A model generated the notes under the pieces. The model had not been told where the DNA came from and did not search any database. It was given only the letters and a program-made list of their open reading frames with translations. 5,482 bases of DNA from Acidobacteriota bacterium (GTDB lineage Bacteria; Acidobacteriota; Terriglobia; 20CM-2-55-15): contig QHXA01000161.1 in NCBI GenBank assembly GCA_003222755.1, positions 366 through 5,847 of the forward strand, given 5' to 3'. Below are positions 1 through 5,456 of the stretch, piece after piece. Position 1 is the first letter of the stretch, and the number at the start of each line of letters is the position of its first letter. The translations under genes and the position numbers were made by a program.

Positions 1-205
1 AGGGTTATTCGACCGGGAACTTTCCTGACTGGGAGAATTTCTTCCGAGGGTGCGACCCTGCCGGGTGGAGCAGCAACTCCTAGCAGAGTCGCTCAAAACG
101 TGTTATGGGCCCTACTTAACGTTCTTCATCCACTTCAGTATTGGGCCGGTCACGGAATTGTCTGCGGTATTGGGCGAAAAGACGAGCGATACATGACCCA
201 ACGCG
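1..205. other. Left-edge non-coding stretch downstream of the permease operon
   Basis: I see no supported gene here. The only structure is weak. A small perfect hairpin lies at 47-59 (AGGGT-GCG-ACCCT) with no T-run after it. A 9-nt direct repeat GTATTGGGC occurs at 138-146 and 167-175, and a GGGCCC palindrome sits at 107-112. One plus-strand frame stays open from base 1 to the stop at 298-300, but its codon third positions show no GC preference and it runs antisense into the permease gene, so I do not call it. No clear intrinsic terminator follows the permease stop codon at 206-208 on the minus strand. Confidence 0.5.
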
Positions 206-1459
206 CTATTCATATCTCAGGCATTCCACCGGATCCAGCCGCGACGCTTTGCGGGCGGGCCAGACGCCGAACAGCAGACCGACGGCGACCGATACGGTGA
301 GCCCCGCAATCACGGCCCAGATTGGGATCGATGCGGGCAGGGATGGAACAAAGAACATGATGATCTGACTGACGGCGAGGGCGAGCAGCACTCCCGCGAA
401 GCCGCCCAGAAAAGTGAGGGTCATGGCCTCACAGAGAAACTGCGTCGTGATATCGCGTGCGCGCGCGCCTAAGGCTTTCCGTACACCGATCTCGGGGGTT
501 CGCTCCGTCACCGATACGAGCATGATATTCATGACTCCGATACCGCCGACCAGCAATCCCACACTCGACATCGCAATGGCAATCAGGCCGGCCAGTTTCG
601 TGATGTTATCGAACTCGGAGATGAATCGATCTGCCGTGCCCAGATCGAAATTGTTCGCTTCGTTGAATTTGACTCCCCGCTGACGACGCAAAACGACTTC
701 CACCTGGTCGAGCGCCTGGCGAATCTTTCCGGCCTTGGCCTGGATGATCAGCATCATCCAGCGGCGCCCCGGACTGATTTGACGCAGTGTTCGAAACGGA
801 ATGTAGACGGCGTTATCTTCATCGTTCTCTCCCAGAAACGCGCTCTTTCTCTTTTGCAGAACCCCGACGACTTCGAACGTGTGATCGCCCATCTTCACCT
901 GCGCGCCGATCGCGCTTTCGTGATTCCAGAACAGAGCGTCGGCGACGCTGACTCCAATCACCATGGCGCTACGCCGATGCTGGTCGTCGAAGTCGCTAAT
1001 GAATCGGCCATTGCTGACGCTCACGTTCGTCGTTTGGGCGTAATTCGCGGAAACTCCTTGCACGTTGCCTCTTCTGTACGTGTAGCCCTGATGGGTAATC
1101 GTGCGATTAAAATTCCAATCCGAAAACGCGACCAATGCGACATCTTCGACTGTGTCAGTATGTTCGCGGATCGCCACAGCATCTTCTTCAGTTAAAGGCT
1201 TGCGCGTGCGCTCCTCGCGGTCCTGATTGGGATTGAACCCTGTCGAGAGGTGAAAAGCATATATGTTGTCGGTCCCATATTCTTGAATAAGCCTGACCAG
1301 ATTTTCGCGAAGGCCGGTAAGTATCGATGCGATTGCGATGACCGTCGCCACACCGATAATGATGCCGAGCACGGTCAGCGCGCTCCTGAATTTGTGCGCC
1401 CTGATGCTGTCGAGCGCCATGGAAATGATCTCGGTGTGGGTGACGGTACCGATGTTCAT
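206..1459 (-). CDS. MacB/FtsX-type ABC transporter permease (second gene of pair)
   Basis: This is a 417-aa inner-membrane permease of the MacB/FtsX (type VII ABC) family, which couples cytoplasmic ATP hydrolysis to work on periplasmic substrates. The order of parts is TM1 about 34-56, a MacB-type periplasmic core domain about 60-290, TM2 about 297-320, TM3 about 346-370, TM4 about 384-408, and the cytoplasmic tail PARKASRLDPVECLRYE (401-417). The family signature VTERTPEIGVRKALGAR spans about 317-333, the cytoplasmic region expected to contact the ATPase. It lacks the N-terminal ATPase domain of true MacB (about 650 aa), so it is a stand-alone half. Its ATG directly follows the TAG stop of the upstream permease. 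A weak GAAG (plus-strand 1466-1469) lies 6 nt before the ATG, which suggests translational coupling. The substrate cannot be read from the sequence: macrolide, peptide, lipoprotein or other export are all possible. Confidence 0.93.
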   Translation of the reverse strand: MNIGTVTHTEIISMALDSIRAHKFRSALTVLGIIIGVATVIAIASILTGLRENLVRLIQEYGTDNIYAFHLSTGFNPNQDREERTRKPLTEEDAVAIREHTDTVEDVALVAFSDWNFNRTITHQGYTYRRGNVQGVSANYAQTTNVSVSNGRFISDFDDQHRRSAMVIGVSVADALFWNHESAIGAQVKMGDHTFEVVGVLQKRKSAFLGENDEDNAVYIPFRTLRQISPGRRWMMLIIQAKAGKIRQALDQVEVVLRRQRGVKFNEANNFDLGTADRFISEFDNITKLAGLIAIAMSSVGLLVGGIGVMNIMLVSVTERTPEIGVRKALGARARDITTQFLCEAMTLTFLGGFAGVLLALAVSQIIMFFVPSLPASIPIWAVIAGLTVSVAVGLLFGVWPARKASRLDPVECLRYE

Positions 1460-2710
1460 CTAATTCTTCGTCAGCGCGACGATCGGATCCAGCCGCGCGG
1501 CCCGGAATGCCGGGTAAATGCCCGCGATCATACCAATGCCGCCTGAAACAACGAGCGCCAACGCGATGTAAGCAATCGTGATCGTCATCGGAATCGGAGT
1601 CGTGACTGTGACCAGCCATGAAATGCCGGCCGCGAGCAGCAGACCCAACACCCCTCCGAACGACGATAGAAGAACCGATTCGATTAGAAACTGCAGCATG
1701 ATCTGTTTGCGGCGAGCGCCGAGCGCCTTGCGCAAGCCGATCTCGAAGGTGCGTTCCGTCACGCTGACCAACATAATGTTCATCACCACAATGCCGCCGA
1801 CGACAAGCGAGATCAGAGTTATCGGCGTAATAACTGCGGCAATGCTTGCTGTAAACTGATCGACCTGACTGTTGACCTGCTGAACATCAACCAGTCCGAA
1901 GTCGTCCTCCTGATTCCCCTTCAGCTTGTGGTGAATACGCATCGCCACTCGGCCTTGGTCGAGGGTTCTTTGAAACAGTTCGCGATCCTTTGCCTTGCCA
2001 TGCACCCGCAGACTTTGCAGCCGGCCGAACATCCGGCCATACGTCGTGATCGGAATGTAGGCGTGGTTGTCCAGCGACTGGCCGAACATGGAGCCGCGCT
2101 TTTGTTCGACTCCCACAATGCGCATCGGGTAACCGGCGATTTTGATCCTCTTGTCGATCGGATCAGCTCCAGGAAAGAACTTTTCCCGGAGCTCCGCCCC
2201 GATCACAATCACAAAGGCGGATGATTCGACTTCATTCGGCCGAATGAAGCGGCCATCCTGAATAGTTTTGTCTTCGATTTCCGCCATGTTCGCCGTGACG
2301 CCCGCAATGTCGGTCCCAAACAGCTCTTCACCGTTTTGCTTGAGATCGATTGACCTCGATACCTCAGCGCCCACCTCCTGGCACAGTCGGCAATTCGTTT
2401 GCACCCATTCAAAATCATCCCAACTCAGCCGCTTATTGCGCCGGTTGCGCTTTTCCCATTCCTCTTCGCTCAAAGGGCCGACATTCGCCATGCGCGCAAT
2501 CATGAAATGGTTCACGCCCAGGACTTTCGAAACCCGGTCAATCACGTAAGTATTAAGCCCGCTGATGGAGGCTCCCACGACGATGACGGAAGCGACACCA
2601 ATGATGATGCCAATCAAAGTCAAAAAAGCTCGGAGCTTGTGAGACAGAATGGCGTGAAGCGCAATCCTGAAAGCTTCAGAGTAAAACGTATAGCCGGTTT
2701 TCATAACCAT
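1460..2710 (-). CDS. MacB/FtsX-type ABC transporter permease (first gene of pair)
   Basis: This 416-aa permease is paralogous to its downstream neighbour. TM1 is about 28-50, a periplasmic core domain spans about 55-290, and TM2-TM4 lie near 292-316, 341-365 and 377-399. The signature VTERTFEIGLRKALGARR (317-334) and the tail PAFRAARLDPIVALTKN (400-416) sit at the same residue numbers as in the neighbour. The natural reading is a heterodimeric transporter served by an ATPase encoded elsewhere, in the manner of LolC/LolE with LolD; this is inference. Oddities are a charged stretch EEEWEKRNRRNKR (82-94) and a CxxC-like pair C107/C110 in the periplasmic domain. The start is uncertain: ATG at 2710 or 2704, neither with a clear Shine-Dalgarno. 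Both keep the hydrophobic N-terminus. It is transcribed divergently from the TraB-family gene across a 72-bp gap. Confidence 0.92.
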   Translation of the reverse strand: MVMKTGYTFYSEAFRIALHAILSHKLRAFLTLIGIIIGVASVIVVGASISGLNTYVIDRVSKVLGVNHFMIARMANVGPLSEEEWEKRNRRNKRLSWDDFEWVQTNCRLCQEVGAEVSRSIDLKQNGEELFGTDIAGVTANMAEIEDKTIQDGRFIRPNEVESSAFVIVIGAELREKFFPGADPIDKRIKIAGYPMRIVGVEQKRGSMFGQSLDNHAYIPITTYGRMFGRLQSLRVHGKAKDRELFQRTLDQGRVAMRIHHKLKGNQEDDFGLVDVQQVNSQVDQFTASIAAVITPITLISLVVGGIVVMNIMLVSVTERTFEIGLRKALGARRKQIMLQFLIESVLLSSFGGVLGLLLAAGISWLVTVTTPIPMTITIAYIALALVVSGGIGMIAGIYPAFRAARLDPIVALTKN

Positions 2711-2782
2711 GGTTTTTGGTACGCGAAAACGAACCCCAATGTTCCACGACCACCCGCTATAATCTCCCCCGGGAGCATCTTA
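2711..2782. promoter_or_regulatory. Divergent promoter region between permease operon and TraB-family gene
   Basis: The plus strand has a perfect TATAAT box at 2758-2763, with no good -35 hexamer 16-18 nt upstream. The predicted start of transcription is near 2770, so the TraB-family mRNA would have only about a dozen leader bases, starting right at the Shine-Dalgarno. The same AT-rich core reads TATAGC (2761-2756) on the minus strand and could serve the permease operon, with a poor TTAAGA at 2782-2777 as -35. An inverted repeat CTCCC-CC-GGGAG (2764-2775) lies between the -10 box and the start codon and contains the ribosome-binding site. The -10 on the plus strand is solid by sequence; the minus-strand promoter is a guess. 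Confidence 0.55.
2771..2775 (+). promoter_or_regulatory. Ribosome-binding site of the TraB-family gene
   Basis: GGGAG lies 7 nt before the ATG at 2783. It decides the start: the open frame runs back to 2399, but everything before 2783 is antisense to the permease gene, whereas 2783 has this site, a TATAAT box just upstream and an immediate signal peptide. Confidence 0.75.
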
Positions 2783-3784
2783 ATGAAGCGTAGACAATCA
2801 CTTTGTCTTTTTACTTGCGGATTTTCAATCGTATCTCTGGTTATTGCGATTTCTCTCAGCGCGGAAACCGCGCCGGCCCAGGTACGCGCGACCGAGAAAC
2901 CGTTTTTATGGCGAATCGATGGACCGGTGCTGAGTTATCTGTATGGAACCGTGCACGTCCCTGACCCTCGTGTGCTGGAATTGCCGGAGGTCGTTCGCCG
3001 CGCTTTAAATGCATCCGACGTGTTCAACGGTGAGATCCCGCTCGATGCGGGGACCCAGGCGTCCATGTTGAGCAAAGTCATGTTGCCGGCTGGCCAGAAC
3101 TTACGGTCGATCATCGGCGAGGATGTGTTCGCGCGGCTGGTCCGCGTTGTCGGAAACGTTTTAGGAGGCCGCGTTCCGCCTGGCGCTGCGGATATTTTGG
3201 CAGTGATGCTGTCGCCGATGAAACCGTGGGCCGTGATGTCGCAGGTCGAATTGCTCGAATTTCTTCCCGATCTCAGCGCGGGCCGTCAACCGCTGGACGC
3301 AATGCTCTACGGCATGGCGGATCAGGCCGGCAAAATGCTAGGCGCACTGGAAACCGTGGACGAACAAGTCGCTGTGTTCGAAGGCTTCAGCAACGAGGAA
3401 CAGGTGCGGATGCTCGTGTCGGCACTCGACGATCTCGAAAAACCGCGCCAGGGTGGACTGAGCCCTACACAGGAACTGGTCAATCTTTATCTGGCCGGTG
3501 ATCTGGATCGGCTTGCTGCTGAAGTCCATAAGCAGTATCCGGAAGATCAGGCGCTCAATAAGAAAATCGTCACGCGCGTCGTGGATGAACGGAATACGAA
3601 GATGGCCGCTAAGATTGCGGAGCTTTGCGCGAAGAAACCTGCGCGATCGTACTTCGTCGCCGTCGGCGCGTTGCATTACCCGGGAGAAACCGGACTTATC
3701 AACCAGCTAACAAAAAAAGGATTCAAGATCACCCGGCTCGGCCCCAACGACGCTGCATCCATCGTACGCAAGCCTGCGGCGTAA
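2783..3784 (+). CDS. Exported TraB/PrgY/GumN-family protein
   Basis: This is a 333-aa protein of the TraB/PrgY/GumN family (related to TIKI metalloproteases). The N-terminus MKRRQ plus a hydrophobic run (6-25) is a Sec signal, with likely cleavage after APA (30-32). Cysteines at 8 and 12 do not form a lipobox. The family hallmarks are visible: the first GxxH in YLYGTVH (G55-H58), a conserved acidic residue in FNGE (E84), the mid-domain block DAMLYGMADQAGK...ALETVDEQ (172-195), RNTKMA (270-275), and the second GxxH in VGALHYPGE (G295-H298). The two GxxH motifs and the Glu are the proposed metal/catalytic residues, so it is probably active, as a hydrolase or protease in the periplasm. Substrate is unknown, and in bacteria the family's role is poorly defined. 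Length is typical. It is a single gene divergent from the permeases, and no terminator is evident after it. Confidence 0.88.
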   Translation: MKRRQSLCLFTCGFSIVSLVIAISLSAETAPAQVRATEKPFLWRIDGPVLSYLYGTVHVPDPRVLELPEVVRRALNASDVFNGEIPLDAGTQASMLSKVMLPAGQNLRSIIGEDVFARLVRVVGNVLGGRVPPGAADILAVMLSPMKPWAVMSQVELLEFLPDLSAGRQPLDAMLYGMADQAGKMLGALETVDEQVAVFEGFSNEEQVRMLVSALDDLEKPRQGGLSPTQELVNLYLAGDLDRLAAEVHKQYPEDQALNKKIVTRVVDERNTKMAAKIAELCAKKPARSYFVAVGALHYPGETGLINQLTKKGFKITRLGPNDAASIVRKPAA

Positions 3785-3869
3785 TTTGTGTGCAATGACG
3801 ACGATGTACGATATGTACGATGACGACTGCTTGCTGGGTGAAAGCGACTTGTCTTAGTATCGTCGTACT
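3785..3869 (+). promoter_or_regulatory. Repeat-bearing upstream region of the VOC gene with candidate promoter
   Basis: The 85 bp between the TraB-family stop and the VOC start contain two directly adjacent 9-bp copies ATGTACGAT (3804-3812, 3813-3821), flanked by ATGACGAC at 3795-3802 and 3820-3827. Further on, TTGCTG (3831-3836) and TAGTAT (3855-3860), 18 nt apart, make a plausible -35/-10 pair with transcription beginning at about 3866-3869. An inverted repeat TAGTA-TCGTCG-TACTA (3855-3870) covers the -10 and touches the first base of the start codon. No Shine-Dalgarno is close to the ATG. Hexamer matches are moderate (three and four of six), so the promoter is tentative. Confidence 0.4.
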
Positions 3870-4343
3870 ATGCCTAAAGCCAAAAATCCCATACCCGAAG
3901 GTTTTCGCACGTTGACCCTACACCTCACAGTCGTGGGCGCCGAGAAGTACGTCGATTTTTTGAAACGTGCATTCAATGCAGTCGAGGTTAGGCGATCGCC
4001 AGGCCCGGGAGGCAAGCTCATGCATGCGCATGTGCGCATCGGTGATGCCGACTTGATGCTCAACGATCACTTTCCAGAGTTCGGCTCACCACCAATCGCT
4101 CAGGGGAATTGGCCTTTTACCCTGAACCTCTATGTTCCCGATGCTGACGCCGTTTTCGCCCAAGCTGTAGCTGCCGGCTGCCAGGTGGTAATGCCGCTTG
4201 CGGATCAGTTTTGGGGAGACCGGTACGCTCAGGTGAAGGATCCCTTTGGATTCAACTGGGCGATTGCGACGCACATCGAAGATCCCACGCCGGAAGAACT
4301 CAAAGAGAGGGAAGCCAAACTGTTTGGGGGCGCTGCGACGTAA
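3870..4343 (+). CDS. VOC-superfamily (PhnB/glyoxalase-like) protein
   Basis: This is a 157-aa cytoplasmic protein with two beta-alpha-beta-beta-beta halves of the vicinal oxygen chelate fold, PhnB-like (COG2764) branch. Half one spans about 14-70 (LTLHLTVVGAEKYVDFLKRAF, then GGKLMHAHVRIGDADLML). Half two spans about 82-136 (FTLNLYVPDADAVFAQAV, then WGDRYAQVKDPFGFNWAIATH). The start is fixed by the family-typical opening NPIPEGF...T at residues 6-16, since there is no Shine-Dalgarno. H18, H52/H54 and the C-terminal-half acidic residues are candidate metal or ligand contacts. The usual DPFGH-W motif reads DPFGFNW (123-129), so one common His is absent. Members include dioxygenases, glyoxalases, antibiotic-resistance binding proteins and many of unknown function; none can be assigned here. 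It is convergent with the metallo-hydrolase gene, and its stop codon overlaps the foot of a hairpin. Confidence 0.87.
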   Translation: MPKAKNPIPEGFRTLTLHLTVVGAEKYVDFLKRAFNAVEVRRSPGPGGKLMHAHVRIGDADLMLNDHFPEFGSPPIAQGNWPFTLNLYVPDADAVFAQAVAAGCQVVMPLADQFWGDRYAQVKDPFGFNWAIATHIEDPTPEELKEREAKLFGGAAT

Positions 4344-4376
4344 CTGTAGGCGCCGTCATAGACTGCTCCTACAGTT
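4342..4376. repeat. REP-like palindrome / hairpin between convergent genes
   Basis: AACTGTAGG (4342-4350) pairs exactly with CCTACAGTT (4368-4376). Inside, symmetric about 4359, further pairs form (GC with GC, GTC with GAC) separated by two mismatches, closing on an ATA triloop at 4358-4360. It fills the 39-bp gap between the VOC stop and the minus-strand hydrolase stop, and overlaps the VOC TAA. A TTTTT run at 4387-4391 lies 11 nt beyond the stem, too far for a classic intrinsic terminator, though the hairpin could still act on both converging transcripts. A related copy in opposite orientation begins at 5457. The GTAG within the foot recalls REP elements handled by RAYT transposases; this link is inference. 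Confidence 0.75.
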
Positions 4377-4382
4377 GTATCG

Positions 4383-5324
4383 CTACTTTTTCTGCAGTTC
4401 CTGATAAATCACATTGAAGTTCCCGCCTGGGCCGCCGCGGCCGCCTTGGATGTTATAGTCCTTGAACTTTTCGGGGAGCTTCAAATCCGACATTGCTTGT
4501 TCAGAAGTCTTTCCCGCTTGCAGTGACTTCCGCGCGTGTTCCAGGAACAGCCGGTTGAATTCGCCATAATCCACAAGATCCTGCCACTTCAGCGGTCCAG
4601 TCGTGGTATGTCCGGTAATCACAGTATCGACGTTCTTGATTGCGGCCGTTGCCTTGGCAATCGTTTCGGGATATGCGACACCGCTTCCACCATTCCCAGT
4701 GTCGATCAACGGTTGGCCTTTGGTTGCAAAAACATCTCCAGCATGCATTGCGCGCAACGCACGGAAGACCACAAATGCGTCGCCATTGGTATGCGCAGGT
4801 CCGAAGTAATAAAGGTCAATCGCGTCGGGTCCGCTGAGGAGTGTCAAGCGGTCTTTAAACGTCCGGTCGGGAAGACCGTTCTTGTTCGCCGGGTCCTTGA
4901 ACACGTCCATTCGTTCCATGTTCGTCTTCGTGTTCTCGTGCGTCACGATCTCTACGCTCGCCGGGAAGAACTGATTGCTGCCGGTGTGGTCACCGTGCGT
5001 ATGCGTGTTGATGATGTGCGTGATCGGTTTGTTGCTCACTGTTTTAACTTGGTCCAGGATCGCCGGACCATTGTTGGCGAGCTTTGTATCCACGATCACG
5101 ACGCCGTTTCCCGTGATGAACACGGCCGTATTTCCGCCGGCGCCAGGAATCATGTAGAGCCTGTCTGTGACTTTCTGGATTGTCCCTATAGGACCCAGAC
5201 CGGCGCCTCCGCCTCCGCGTCCCTGTGCGCCGGCGCCTTGGCCTGCCTGCTGCGCAGTCAACGCCACTGTGATCAATAACAATCCGAGGCAAATGATCGT
5301 TCCCAGTACAAGAAGTCGTTTCAT
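4383..5324 (-). CDS. Exported metallo-beta-lactamase-fold hydrolase
   Basis: This is a 313-aa MBL-fold metallo-hydrolase. The N-terminus MKRLLVLG followed by hydrophobic residues to about 23 is a Sec signal, with likely cleavage near TA-QQ (24/25). A low-complexity linker rich in Gly, Gln and Ala spans about 25-44 before the domain. The zinc motif is complete: HTHGDH (H108, H110, D112, H113), third His in GPAHTNGD (H178), Asp in HAGD (D197), and last His in ITGHT (H239). VIVDT (76-80) is the usual strand before the metal site. A second Gly-rich patch GGRGGPGGN lies at 294-302. It should be an active periplasmic or surface di-zinc hydrolase. Substrate is open: beta-lactams, lactones, esters and others are all possible, and the sequence alone does not make it a resistance gene. 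GGAGG (plus-strand 5331-5335) lies 6 nt before the ATG and fixes the start. It is monocistronic here and bracketed by REP-like palindromes. Confidence 0.92.
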   Translation of the reverse strand: MKRLLVLGTIICLGLLLITVALTAQQAGQGAGAQGRGGGGAGLGPIGTIQKVTDRLYMIPGAGGNTAVFITGNGVVIVDTKLANNGPAILDQVKTVSNKPITHIINTHTHGDHTGSNQFFPASVEIVTHENTKTNMERMDVFKDPANKNGLPDRTFKDRLTLLSGPDAIDLYYFGPAHTNGDAFVVFRALRAMHAGDVFATKGQPLIDTGNGGSGVAYPETIAKATAAIKNVDTVITGHTTTGPLKWQDLVDYGEFNRLFLEHARKSLQAGKTSEQAMSDLKLPEKFKDYNIQGGRGGPGGNFNVIYQELQKK

Positions 5325-5330
5325 TAGCTT

Positions 5331-5335
5331 CCTCC
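5331..5335 (-). promoter_or_regulatory. Strong ribosome-binding site of the MBL hydrolase
   Basis: Read on the minus strand this is GGAGG, followed by AAGCTA and then ATG at 5324. It is the strongest Shine-Dalgarno in the window and confirms the start right before the signal peptide. Confidence 0.85.
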
Positions 5336-5456
5336 AATTCGGGGTCAGACGTCTAAATCACCCAATTACAAAAAACGAGTTCTTGAATCGTAATGCAGAA
5401 TTCCTGATCTGGCGCGCGAAAACCAGACGATTTGGGAAATGGGGTTTGAATCCGAG
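5336..5456 (-). promoter_or_regulatory. Upstream region of the MBL hydrolase with possible promoter
   Basis: This AT-richer stretch carries no gene. On the minus strand TGTAAT (plus-strand 5365-5370) differs from the -10 consensus at one base, but I find no convincing -35. An 8-bp palindrome AGACGTCT (5347-5354) lies between it and the ribosome-binding site and could be an operator or chance. Confidence in any specific box is low; a promoter somewhere here is likely because the gene has no visible upstream partner. Confidence 0.35.

Noticed and set aside
47..59. Hairpin AGGGT-GCG-ACCCT as an intrinsic terminator
   Set aside because: The stem is only 5 bp and no T-run follows on either strand.
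1..300. Plus-strand frame open from the window edge
   Set aside because: No GC preference at third codon positions, no recognisable domain, and its last third is antisense to the permease; read as chance.
779..1195. 138-aa plus-strand open frame
   Set aside because: Antisense to the second permease, with no ribosome-binding site or recognisable motif.
2056..2063. TGTAGGCG, resembling the foot of the REP-like palindrome
   Set aside because: It encodes conserved permease residues (the Y-I-P region) and has no matching second arm, so it is coincidental.
2399..2782. N-terminal extension of the TraB-family frame back to 2399
   Set aside because: It lies antisense to the permease coding sequence and across its promoter; the start at 2783 has a ribosome-binding site, a TATAAT box upstream and an immediate signal peptide.
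4536..5279. Long 247-aa open frame on the plus strand
   Set aside because: Fully antisense to the well-supported MBL hydrolase; no recognisable domain and Cys/His/Arg-rich composition typical of a shadow frame.
4383..5324. Calling the MBL-fold protein a beta-lactamase
   Set aside because: The zinc motif is shared by many hydrolase families and nothing in the sequence singles out beta-lactams as substrate.
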